The translations under genes and the position numbers were made by a program. The notes below the pieces were generated by a model that saw nothing but the letters and a program-made list of their open reading frames with translations, had not been told where the DNA came from and made no database searches. 12,983 nucleotides of DNA from an uncultured Christensenella sp. (GTDB taxonomy: Bacteria > Bacillota > Clostridia > Christensenellales > Borkfalkiaceae). Below, one piece after another: positions 7,474-12,517 of this stretch. Position 1 is the stretch's first letter; every line of letters begins with the position of its first letter. The stretch lies in assembly GCA_910579585.1 (NCBI GenBank), contig CAJTVA010000037.1, positions 1 to 12,983 of the forward strand, read 5' to 3'.

Positions 7474-7858
7474 GGGCGAGTTTCAGATTCGATTGCGGGT
7501 AGAGAATGAGAAAAGCATACCAAAGGCTCGGCTTTGTAAAAACGGAAACTTAAATTTAAATGCAGAATCTAACGATTCCAAAGTTATTGCTTTCCCCTCG
7601 ATGAGAGCGGCAAGCGTAGCTTGCGCAGCGTAACACACGCTGTCCGTCTTGACTTTTTCACCGTTGGAAAGTTAAAGGCGTAAATTAAACGGTAACCCCG
7701 TAGGCGTCCTGCCGCGCGCCGACGGGCTAAATTAGCGGTATGCGCCGTGCGTTTCCCGTCCGTCGGGAACGTAAGGTCAAGTTTAATGGCGGAATAAGTA
7801 TGTAGAAAGCTCAGACAAAACTCGTAAGACTAGGGTGCAAGTCCCTACTCGTCCACCA
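7474..7858 (+). ncRNA. ssrA: Transfer-messenger RNA (tmRNA)
   Basis: tmRNA rescues stalled ribosomes with SmpB, adding a degradation tag encoded by its own short frame. The 5' end GGGCGAG (7474-7480) pairs over 7 bp with CTCGTCC (7848-7854, one G-U), followed by discriminator A and an encoded CCA (7856-7858). The T arm is TAGGG-TGCAAGT-CCCTA (7831-7847). The D-loop-like TTTCAGATTCGATTGCGGG after the acceptor stem matches the tmRNA 5' signature. A CAAAG/CTTTG hairpin followed by GTAAAAACGG resembles pseudoknot 1. The tag frame stop sits in the loop of a CAGCG/CGCTG stem (7626-7642), as expected for helix 5. The length of 385 nt fits the family. The T loop has G where tRNAs have the second U of TTC. 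Confidence 0.93.
7562..7633 (+). other. Predicted tmRNA proteolysis-tag reading frame
   Basis: From a GCA resume codon at 7562 the frame reads AESNDSKVIAF..., ends ...ASVACAA and stops at TAA (7631-7633): 23 codons. Of the three frames only this one ends in the Ala-Ala typical of ClpXP-targeted tags, and its stop lies in a hairpin loop. The resume codon is inferred: it lies somewhat further from the pseudoknot-1 region than in E. coli, and the frame is open upstream. The last residues are ACAA rather than the usual ALAA or AVAA. Confidence 0.55.
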
Positions 7859-7888
7859 TTACGGGGGTATACGCACACCCCTCTGAAT

Positions 7889-7920
7889 AAGAAACCGAAT
7901 TGTCGGTTTCTTTTTTCTTT
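7889..7920 (+). terminator. Intrinsic terminator of ssrA
   Basis: An 8-bp perfect stem GAAACCGA/TCGGTTTC (7891-7898 with 7903-7910, loop ATTG) is followed by TTTTTTCTTT. A small GGGGT/ACCCC hairpin (7864-7881) lies between the tmRNA end and this terminator. Confidence 0.9.
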
Positions 7921-8204
7921 TGCGCTGTTTTCGTTCGTTACGCCGCTTCCAGTATGCGCGACGGCTTTATGCCTTACGGAAGATAAATCGACGCCATTTT
8001 TTAATTCGTCAAGGCGGCGTATTCCGTCCCCGGACGGTAAGCACAAGCGAATACAAAAACTATTTAGTATTTACTGAAAATATAATAAAGCTCACAATGA
8101 TTTTATCAAAAATAGAACAATAAATTTTATCACAAAAAAACCTATAATGTCGAAAAATTGATTAAGTAAAAATATAAAATCCACTTTAATAAATAATCAA
8201 ATCA
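7921..8204. other. Non-coding stretch between ssrA and the resistance operon
   Basis: I see no supported gene. The frames that cross it lack ribosome sites and family features. At about 8050 the base composition turns from mixed to clearly AT-rich, which probably marks the left edge of the acquired block. Minor inverted repeats (TACGCCGC with GCGGCGTA, and CCGTCC/GGACGG) lie before that point. No direct copy of the tmRNA 3' end, which would reveal an attachment site, was found by eye on the far side of the block. Confidence 0.5.
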
Positions 8205-8233
8205 TTTACTTATGACAGCAAAAATGATATAAT
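8205..8233 (+). promoter_or_regulatory. Sigma-A promoter of the cat-vat operon
   Basis: TTTACT (8205-8210), a 17-bp spacer and a perfect TATAAT (8228-8233). Transcription would start near 8240, shortly before the leader peptide ribosome site. It is the only good promoter before the resistance genes, so both are probably read from it. Confidence 0.75.
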
Positions 8234-8264
8234 AGTTTTATCCTAAATACAAGGAGGCAAGCGT

Positions 8265-8294
8265 ATGCACATTGGGCTGGTTTCTACCTTCTAA
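8265..8294 (+). CDS. Leader peptide MHIGLVSTF controlling cat
   Basis: A 9-codon frame with a strong ribosome site AAGGAGG (8251-8257), 7 nt before its ATG. Its last three codons and its stop form the 5' arm of the hairpin that hides the cat ribosome site. This is the layout of classical inducible cat translational attenuators, where a drug-stalled ribosome on the leader opens the hairpin. Ser7-Thr8 fit the known preference of chloramphenicol arrest for Ala, Ser or Thr at the penultimate nascent residue. The sequence is not one of the cat leaders I know. Confidence 0.8.
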   Translation: MHIGLVSTF

Positions 8295-8316
8295 AATTAC
8301 AAAAATTTTAGGAGGT
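8286..8316 (+). promoter_or_regulatory. Translational attenuator hairpin of cat
   Basis: 8286-8298 pairs with 8304-8316 (13 bp, one T-G wobble, loop ACAAA). The 3' arm contains GGAGG (8311-8315), the ribosome site for the ATG at 8321, so the closed form blocks cat translation. The 5' arm overlaps leader codons 8-9 and the leader stop, so a stalled leader ribosome would free it. Confidence 0.88.
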
Positions 8317-8320
8317 TAAA

Positions 8321-8962
8321 ATGGAATATAAAATAATCAATTTAGACACTTGGGAAAGAGGTAAACTTTTTCGCTTTTTTATTGATAATTTACGCAATGT
8401 AATGAGTATGACGGTTGATATTGATGTTACGCCGTTAAAAGAATTTATAAAAGCGCAAGGGTTAAAATTCTATCCTACTATGATGTGGGTTATATCAAAG
8501 ATAATAAACTCACATAACGAGTTCAAGTACGGCTGGGATAACGGCGGTAATTTAATACGTTGGGGGAATGTATCACCTTATTATGCTGATTTTCATAAAG
8601 AAGATGAAAGTTGTGTAAAATTGGTAACTGAATTTTCTGACGACTTGGAAGAATTTCACTCTCATTATTTAGCTGATAAAGAACGGTATCAAAAATTAAG
8701 AGCGTTTGACTTAAAAGACATACCGAAAAATACTTTTGACGTAAGTTGTTTGCCGTGGGTAAAGTATAAGTGTTTTGATATTCACGTTTTTGACAGCGGA
8801 ACATATCTCGCCCCCGTAGTTACTTGGGGGAAATATGAAACAGAAAATAATAGACTTATTATGCCGCTTTCAATGAATATACACCACGCAGTTGCTGACG
8901 GCTTTCATTTATGTAGGTTTTTTAATGAAGTACAAGCGTTAATCAATAATTTATTTACTTAA
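8321..8962 (+). CDS. cat: Chloramphenicol O-acetyltransferase, type A
   Basis: 213 residues, close to the roughly 219 of classical CatA enzymes. It inactivates chloramphenicol by acetyl transfer from acetyl-CoA to the 3-hydroxyl and works as a cytoplasmic trimer. The signature IHHAVADGFH (187-196) holds catalytic His189 and structural Asp193. The common variant HHAVCDGFH has Cys where this has Ala192. YPTMMWVISKIIN (51-63) and the C-terminal RFFNEVQALIN are also typical. Start at 8321: the GGAGG ends 5 nt upstream and is masked by the attenuator hairpin. Codon use is much more AT-rich than in the flanking genes, which suggests transfer. The region around CLPWVKYKCFDIHVF differs from the usual FPW...FNLNI pattern, so it is a divergent CAT, and substrate range is inferred from family. 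Confidence 0.9.
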   Translation: MEYKIINLDTWERGKLFRFFIDNLRNVMSMTVDIDVTPLKEFIKAQGLKFYPTMMWVISKIINSHNEFKYGWDNGGNLIRWGNVSPYYADFHKEDESCVKLVTEFSDDLEEFHSHYLADKERYQKLRAFDLKDIPKNTFDVSCLPWVKYKCFDIHVFDSGTYLAPVVTWGKYETENNRLIMPLSMNIHHAVADGFHLCRFFNEVQALINNLFT

Positions 8963-8984
8963 TTTTATTAAAGGAGTTTGCACA

Positions 8985-9020
8985 ATGAAACTTTGCATTG
9001 TCTTTGCCGGAATAGTCTAA
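8985..9020 (+). CDS. Leader peptide MKLCIVFAGIV controlling the acetyltransferase gene
   Basis: An 11-codon frame 22 nt after the cat stop, with AAGGAG (8971-8976) placed 8 nt before its ATG. Codons 8-11 form the 5' arm of the hairpin over the next gene's start. It is unrelated to the first leader in sequence. The hydrophobic CIVF run recalls the aliphatic stalling stretches of macrolide-type leaders such as IFVI, but no known arrest motif is certain, so the inducing drug cannot be named. Spacing, ribosome site and hairpin together make chance unlikely. Confidence 0.75.
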   Translation: MKLCIVFAGIV

Positions 9021-9062
9021 AAAAATAAATTTATAAGGAGATGACTAAAATGGCTATTCCGG
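9007..9062 (+). promoter_or_regulatory. Attenuator hairpin over the start of the acetyltransferase gene
   Basis: CCGGAATAG (9007-9015) pairs perfectly with CTATTCCGG (9054-9062), extended by T-G and C-G pairs to 9017/9052. The 34-nt loop carries the AAGGAG ribosome site (9035-9040), and the 3' arm covers the last base of the ATG at 9050 and codons 2-5. A ribosome paused near the leader end would break the 5' arm and expose the start. Unlike the cat hairpin it masks the start codon region rather than the ribosome site itself. Confidence 0.72.
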
Positions 9063-9688
9063 ATAGCACTAAAATATATCCTCGCAGTGAGGACAAACAA
9101 ATTGTATATTTGAAAAATGTAATAACTAACCCGAATATCGAAGTCGAAGATTTTACATTCTATAATGATTTCGTAAACAACCCGAAAGACTTTGAAAAAA
9201 ATAATGTTTTATATCATTACCCTATCAACCACGATAAACTTATCATAGGCAAATTTTGCTCTATTGCTTGTGGCGCAAAGTTTTTGTTTAATAGTGCAAA
9301 TCATACGATGCGTTCACTTTCAACGTACCCGTTTCCTATTTTTTATGAAGAATGGGAACACGGAATATGGGCAGATAAAGCGTGGGACAATAAAGGTAAC
9401 ATTGTAATCGGTAATGATGTGTGGATAGGTTACGAAGCGGTAATTTTAGCGGGAGTTACTATTGGCGACGGTGCAATAATCGGTGCGCGTGCCGTTGTTA
9501 CAAAAGACGTGCCGCCATATACCATTGTGGGCGGTGTACCCGCAAAATTTATTCGTAAGCGTTTTTCAGATGATACAATAAATGAACTTTTATCTATGCG
9601 TTGGTGGGATTTACCGCCCGAAAAAATATTAGAAAGGATAAAATACATTCAAACGGGAAATATTGCAGCCTTAAAAAATATGAGGTGA
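9050..9688 (+). CDS. Vat/CatB-related xenobiotic O-acetyltransferase (hexapeptide family)
   Basis: 212 residues. This left-handed beta-helix acetyltransferase family uses acetyl-CoA to inactivate streptogramin A (Vat) or chloramphenicol (CatB type). N-terminal IPDSTKIYP, then LKNVITNPNI (21-30) and DKLIIGKFCSIACG (62-75) resemble Vat proteins. His85 in NSANHTM is the expected catalytic His. Hexapeptide repeats run through VIGNDVWIGYEAVILAGVTIGDGAIIG (about 119-145), ending TKDVPPYTIVGGVPAKFI. I choose ATG 9050, 9 nt after AAGGAG. An in-frame ATG at 9041 directly abuts the ribosome site and is unlikely. The segment FPIFYEEWEHGIW differs from classical Vat, so the substrate is uncertain. The gene is AT-rich and under its own leader switch, which supports a drug-inducible resistance role. 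Confidence 0.85.
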   Translation: MAIPDSTKIYPRSEDKQIVYLKNVITNPNIEVEDFTFYNDFVNNPKDFEKNNVLYHYPINHDKLIIGKFCSIACGAKFLFNSANHTMRSLSTYPFPIFYEEWEHGIWADKAWDNKGNIVIGNDVWIGYEAVILAGVTIGDGAIIGARAVVTKDVPPYTIVGGVPAKFIRKRFSDDTINELLSMRWWDLPPEKILERIKYIQTGNIAALKNMR

Positions 9689-9692
9689 GCGA

Positions 9693-9851
9693 ATGAAAAT
9701 GTATGTATGCTGTCCTATCTGCTCAAAAACGCTTATACAAGCGGAAACAATTAAAAACGGAATTATAAAATGTGAAAGTTGCCATAAGCGAATAATTGTT
9801 GAAATTGATAAAGGCAAAATAACCGCTGTTCCGTTAGAATTGGAAAATTAA
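9693..9851 (+). CDS. Small zinc-ribbon protein in the resistance operon
   Basis: 52 residues, starting 4 nt after the acetyltransferase stop, with GAGGTGAG just upstream of the ATG. It has two Cys pairs typical of a zinc ribbon: CCPIC (6-10) and CESC (27-30), each followed by short beta-type stretches. Function is not known. Small Cys-rich proteins, including the KTR-domain type, often accompany resistance genes on Bacillota mobile elements, and CPICSKT resembles that start, but the full KTR motif is not seen. The terminator right after it makes it the last gene of the cat-vat operon. Confidence 0.72.
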   Translation: MKMYVCCPICSKTLIQAETIKNGIIKCESCHKRIIVEIDKGKITAVPLELEN

Positions 9852-9856
9852 AAACT

Positions 9857-9887
9857 GGAAGTTCCCCATTTTGGGGGACTTCCTTTT
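9857..9887 (+). terminator. Intrinsic terminator of the resistance operon
   Basis: An 11-bp stem, GGAAGTTCCCC (9857-9867) with GGGGGACTTCC (9873-9883), one T-G wobble, loop ATTTT, followed by TTTT. It begins 5 nt after the zinc-ribbon stop. Confidence 0.9.
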
Positions 9888-9952
9888 ACATTAAAAGATA
9901 AATCACGACAAAGCATTTTAATAAACGATAGCGCAGATATAGTATTATTCGC

Positions 9953-10005
9953 TTATATGGCGTACCCGCATAAGCCGCAAAACGGATAAGGCGATTGCCA
10001 TATAA
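9953..10005. repeat. Inverted repeat at the right edge of the AT-rich block
   Basis: TTATATGGC (9953-9961) and GCCATATAA (9997-10005) are perfect inverted copies around a 35-nt centre that itself holds a CCG/CGG mini-hairpin. No gene is found between 9888 and 10126. It may be a remnant end of the element that brought in the resistance genes, or a structured RNA end; neither is proved. Confidence 0.45.
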
Positions 10006-10087
10006 AATTGGCGAACGAGAAAAAGCGCAACAATAAGCTTGAAACACGGCAGCATACCTCACTAACCTATTTTTACGATAAAAAGTT

Positions 10088-10114
10088 AAGCCCGATTTCT
10101 GTGAAATCGGGCTT
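10088..10114 (-). terminator. Intrinsic terminator of the collagen-like gene
   Basis: A 12-bp perfect stem AAGCCCGATTTC/GAAATCGGGCTT with loop TGT. Read on the minus strand it lies 12 nt after the collagen-like gene's stop and is followed by AACTTTTT. On the plus strand the T tail is weaker. Confidence 0.82.
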
Positions 10115-10126
10115 TGATTTTAAAAA

Positions 10127-11137
10127 TCAGTTAAGTTTTTTTACAGTGAGGGTGGCGTTTACGCCGCTGCCTAAGGTTACGCCGACCGCAAGCAAGGCGG
10201 ATAGCGCCATATCGATGACGTCGCCTGCGGCGAGTGCGACAATCGTGCTGCCGTTGAACAGCGAGCCTACGCCGACCGAAAGTACTCGGGAAATGGAGGC
10301 GGAGGGTATCGCCGTGCCGTTCTGCCTTACCGAAAGTGTTACGGTAGTTCCGACAGCGACTGAAAGAGAAGATGCATAGTTAATTTCATAGTTTCCTGCG
10401 GTAGCAACCGTTATGCTGTTGGCGGGGGTATAGGTCACGTTGCTTGCCGGCATCGTCGTTGCCATAGGAATTTGCGTGGTTCCGCCGATTGTCAGGTTTA
10501 GCGTCTGCGGCACGGTGCTGTAAATTCCGCCGTAAGCGTTAAGTCCGTTCGCGGGACCTGTGACACCCGTCGCCCCTGTTGCCCCGGTTGCACCCGTCGC
10601 GCCCGTGGCACCTGTTGCTCCAGTAGGACCCGTGGGGCCTGTCGCACCAGTCACGCTTACGCCTGTTGCGCCCGTTGCGCCGGTAGGTCCCGTAGGACCG
10701 GTTGCTCCGTTTGCCCCCGTGGCACCCGTCGGGCCAGTGGGTCCCGTAGGACCGGTTGCTCCGTTTGTGCCCGTGGCGCCCGTTGCGCCGGTAGGACCTG
10801 TAACGCCGTCAGCACCCGTCGGTCCGGTGGGTCCCGTAGGACCGGTTGCTCCGTTTGCGCCCGTGACACCTGTTGCTCCGGTAGGACCTGTAGGACCTGT
10901 CGCACCAGTCACGCTTACGCCTGTCGCACCCGTCGCGCCTGTGGGTCCGGTTACGCCGTTAGCCCCTGTCGGACCCGTAGGTCCAATAGGACCCGTCGCG
11001 CCCGTCGCTCCTCTGGGACCTGTAGGTCCCGTCGGACCGGTGGGACCCGTTCCGTCGAGATGAATTTTTATTATTCTGTTATGCGCGCAGTGGCAGGGGC
11101 AGCAGCCGCACACACTGCAACGTTCGTTAAATATCAT
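10127..11137 (-). CDS. Collagen-like repeat surface protein, BclA-like (probable spore/exosporium)
   Basis: 336 residues in three parts. The N-terminus (1-28) has six Cys in CSVCGCCPCHC (7-17). About residues 29-196 are Gly-X-Thr/Pro collagen triplets (GPT, GAT, GPTGPTGAT), interrupted twice by VSVTGATG. The C-terminal 140 residues, rich in beta-prone Val/Thr/Ser stretches, resemble the trimer-forming jelly-roll domain of BclA-type proteins. Such proteins form the hair-like layer of spores in Bacillus and Clostridia and are often glycosylated on the Thr of the triplets. There is no signal peptide and no classical exosporium-targeting motif. AGGAGG lies 8 nt before the ATG. The 5' region has a 9-bp hairpin (11158-11182). 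A TTGATG-17-TAATTA match on the minus strand (11246-11218) is a weak promoter candidate. Confidence 0.85.
   Translation of the reverse strand: MIFNERCSVCGCCPCHCAHNRIIKIHLDGTGPTGPTGPTGPRGATGATGPIGPTGPTGANGVTGPTGATGATGVSVTGATGPTGPTGATGVTGANGATGPTGPTGPTGADGVTGPTGATGATGTNGATGPTGPTGPTGATGANGATGPTGPTGATGATGVSVTGATGPTGPTGATGATGATGATGATGATGVTGPANGLNAYGGIYSTVPQTLNLTIGGTTQIPMATTMPASNVTYTPANSITVATAGNYEINYASSLSVAVGTTVTLSVRQNGTAIPSASISRVLSVGVGSLFNGSTIVALAAGDVIDMALSALLAVGVTLGSGVNATLTVKKLN
10550..11053 (-). repeat. Collagen-triplet coding repeat array
   Basis: DNA encoding about 168 residues of GXT/GXX triplets. It is built of near-identical 9-nt units with larger duplicated blocks. For example, units reading CCGTAGGACCGGTTGCTCCG on the plus strand recur several times, and the VSVTGATG interruption occurs twice with matching surroundings. 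This suggests growth by unequal exchange or slippage, so copy number probably varies between strains. Opposite-strand frames here (Ala-Pro-Val repeats) are shadows. Confidence 0.85.
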
Positions 11138-11157
11138 ATTTTTTTCCTCCTGAAATT

Positions 11158-11182
11158 AAGCAGGCGCAGAAAACGCCCGCTT
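11158..11182 (-). other. Hairpin in the 5' leader of the collagen-like gene
   Basis: AAGCAGGCG (11158-11166) pairs with CGCCCGCTT (11174-11182), 9 bp with one wobble and a 7-nt loop, immediately upstream of the AGGAGG site of the minus-strand gene. It has no T run, so it is not a terminator; an mRNA-stabilising or regulatory role is possible. Confidence 0.45.
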
Positions 11183-11292
11183 AAACCGTAATGTTCACGT
11201 TACTGTAATATATTATATAATTACGCGTGAAATTTGGTTACATCAAGAGAAGAAATTTAAATTGCCCCCGATATATGCTTAAAATAACGCGG

Positions 11293-11787
11293 TTAAAGCT
11301 TTCTTGCGCCTAATATATGTATTCCGCGCGCCATAGCAAAATTGTAGGAGGAGAGGGGCTTGTTGAAAGCGTCGTAAGTGTGCGCCGCAACCAGAATCTG
11401 CCCGCGAGAAAACCCGACCACTATCGGCGAATGATAGAAATCGCCGGTCGCGCGCCCCAGTTGCACTATATCGCCGACCTCCAATTTATCAAGCTCGACT
11501 TCTTCTGCAAACGGACCCGCGCCCTCGTTATTTACAAGAAAATTATACAGAAATTCCACGCCCGTCCAGGACGGTGTTCTGTCGTTCGCGCTTCTGTAAA
11601 ACCAGCCGAAAGTCGGGGTAAAATTCATAACTTTCGCGCCGGCATATATACATTGCGAAGCGAAATTGGTGCAATCTCCGCCTATTTTGGAAAAGTCGTA
11701 AAACGCAGGGTTCCTTGAAAAAGCCCACTTTTTGGCGTACTCGTAAGCCGCCTGCCTGTCATAGTTTAAAATAGTCATACACCCCAT
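11293..11787 (-). CDS. Amidase_6-like (putative NlpC/CHAP-type fold) small cysteine amidase
   Basis: 164 residues that match the Amidase_6 pattern: N-terminal YDRQAAYEYAKKWAFSRNP (9-27), catalytic-type GGDCTNFASQC (37-47, Cys39 likely nucleophile), GDIVQLG (105-111), FYHSPIVVG (117-125, His119) and AAHTYDAFNKPLSSY (134-148). Members are putative amidohydrolases, some linked to cell wall or spores in Bacillota. It lacks a signal peptide and is just the single domain. The start may be the ATG at 11787 or the one at 11778; neither has a strong ribosome site, although GGGGTG precedes the latter. A CATATATTA stretch upstream (11859-11851) resembles late-sporulation -10 boxes, but no partner -35 is clear. 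It lies upstream of, and in line with, the collagen-like gene, about 155 nt apart. Confidence 0.75.
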   Translation of the reverse strand: MGCMTILNYDRQAAYEYAKKWAFSRNPAFYDFSKIGGDCTNFASQCIYAGAKVMNFTPTFGWFYRSANDRTPSWTGVEFLYNFLVNNEGAGPFAEEVELDKLEVGDIVQLGRATGDFYHSPIVVGFSRGQILVAAHTYDAFNKPLSSYNFAMARGIHILGARKL

Positions 11788-11878
11788 AATATGCCGCGAC
11801 TAACGCGGTTTGTTACAAAAATTTACCGAAATTTACGCGGTTAAAACTCTTAATATATGCGACCGAAAACAAACCTTA

Positions 11879-11907
11879 TTGACAATTTTTTTAAAATGAG
11901 CTATAAT
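11879..11907 (+). promoter_or_regulatory. Consensus sigma-A promoter of the LOG-phosphatase genes
   Basis: Perfect TTGACA (11879-11884), a 17-bp spacer and perfect TATAAT (11902-11907). Transcription would start near 11914, giving a short leader of about 20 nt. A fully consensus promoter suggests strong constitutive expression. Confidence 0.88.
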
Positions 11908-11932
11908 ATAAAGGTACACTTTGGAGCAATTT

Positions 11933-12517
11933 ATGAAGATTTGTATTTTCGGCGCGGCAAGCGCGCACATTGACAACGTTTATATCGATAAGGTGGAGCG
12001 TCTTTCGGAAGAACTTGCAAAGCGCGGGCATTCTTTGGTTTTCGGCGCGGGCGCAACCGGTCTTATGGGCGCGGCGGCGCGCGGCTTTAAAAGGGGTGGC
12101 GGCTTTATCCACGGCGTCATTCCCGAATTTTTCCGTGAAGAGGGGGTTGAAGTAATCTATGACGGTTGCGATAAAATGACCTTTACCGAAACTATGTCCG
12201 AAAGAAAAAAGATAATGGAAGACGACTGCGACGCGTTTATTATCACCCCCGGCGGTATCGGTACGTTTGAAGAGTTTTTCGAAGTCCTAACGTTGAAACA
12301 GCTAGGTCGGCACAAAAAAGCCATCGTAATTTACAATATCGAAAATTACTACGACGGGCTGGAAGAGTTTATGAAGACCGTCTACGACAGAAAATTTATA
12401 AATTTCAAGTGTTACGAGATGTATTCTTACTTTACCGACACCGACAAAATTATAAAATACCTCGAAAGCTATTCTCCCGACGACACCCCTTGGCAGAAGC
12501 TTAAAATAGGTGACTGA
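11933..12517 (+). CDS. LOG-family nucleotide phosphoribohydrolase (TIGR00730 type)
   Basis: 194 residues with a Rossmann-like fold. LOG proteins cleave nucleoside 5'-monophosphates to base plus ribose-5-phosphate; in plants they release cytokinins, and in many bacteria the true substrate is unsettled. Visible motifs are GAGATGLMG (38-46), the ERKKIM segment (90-95) and the diagnostic PGGIGTFEE (106-114). I choose ATG 11933, with GGAG 6 nt upstream, rather than a TTG at 11921, which lies almost on the predicted transcript start. Its stop shares one base with the next start (TGATG), so the two are translationally coupled. Confidence 0.92.
   Translation: MKICIFGAASAHIDNVYIDKVERLSEELAKRGHSLVFGAGATGLMGAAARGFKRGGGFIHGVIPEFFREEGVEVIYDGCDKMTFTETMSERKKIMEDDCDAFIITPGGIGTFEEFFEVLTLKQLGRHKKAIVIYNIENYYDGLEEFMKTVYDRKFINFKCYEMYSYFTDTDKIIKYLESYSPDDTPWQKLKIGD

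Noticed and set aside
7264..7509. 81-codon plus-strand frame before and into the tmRNA
   Set aside because: It has a TTG start with no ribosome site, its sequence is dominated by hairpin arms, and it runs into the tmRNA acceptor and D-loop region. Non-coding structure explains it better.
7783..8077. Frames on both strands across the tmRNA end and terminator
   Set aside because: They cross the tmRNA 3' domain and its terminator, have no ribosome sites and show no family features.
9041..9049. Upstream ATG (9041) as start of the acetyltransferase
   Set aside because: It directly abuts AAGGAG with no spacer. ATG 9050 has a 9-nt spacer and gives the Vat-like N-terminus.
10550..11053. Regular repeats resembling a CRISPR or tandem-repeat array
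   Set aside because: Units are multiples of 9 nt with no spacers, and they translate in one frame to Gly-X-Thr/Pro triplets, so this is a coding repeat.
10560..11063. Plus-strand Ala-Pro-Val repeat frame
   Set aside because: It is the antisense image of the collagen triplets. Its low stop frequency follows from the repeat composition.
11287..11845. Three copies of ACGCGGTT (11287, 11803 and 11835) around the amidase gene, two extended to ACGCGGTTAAA
   Set aside because: They are short, and one falls in the gene's last codons while another is an arm of a small CCGCG/CGCGG hairpin. There is no sign of a mobile element or operator, so chance is likely.
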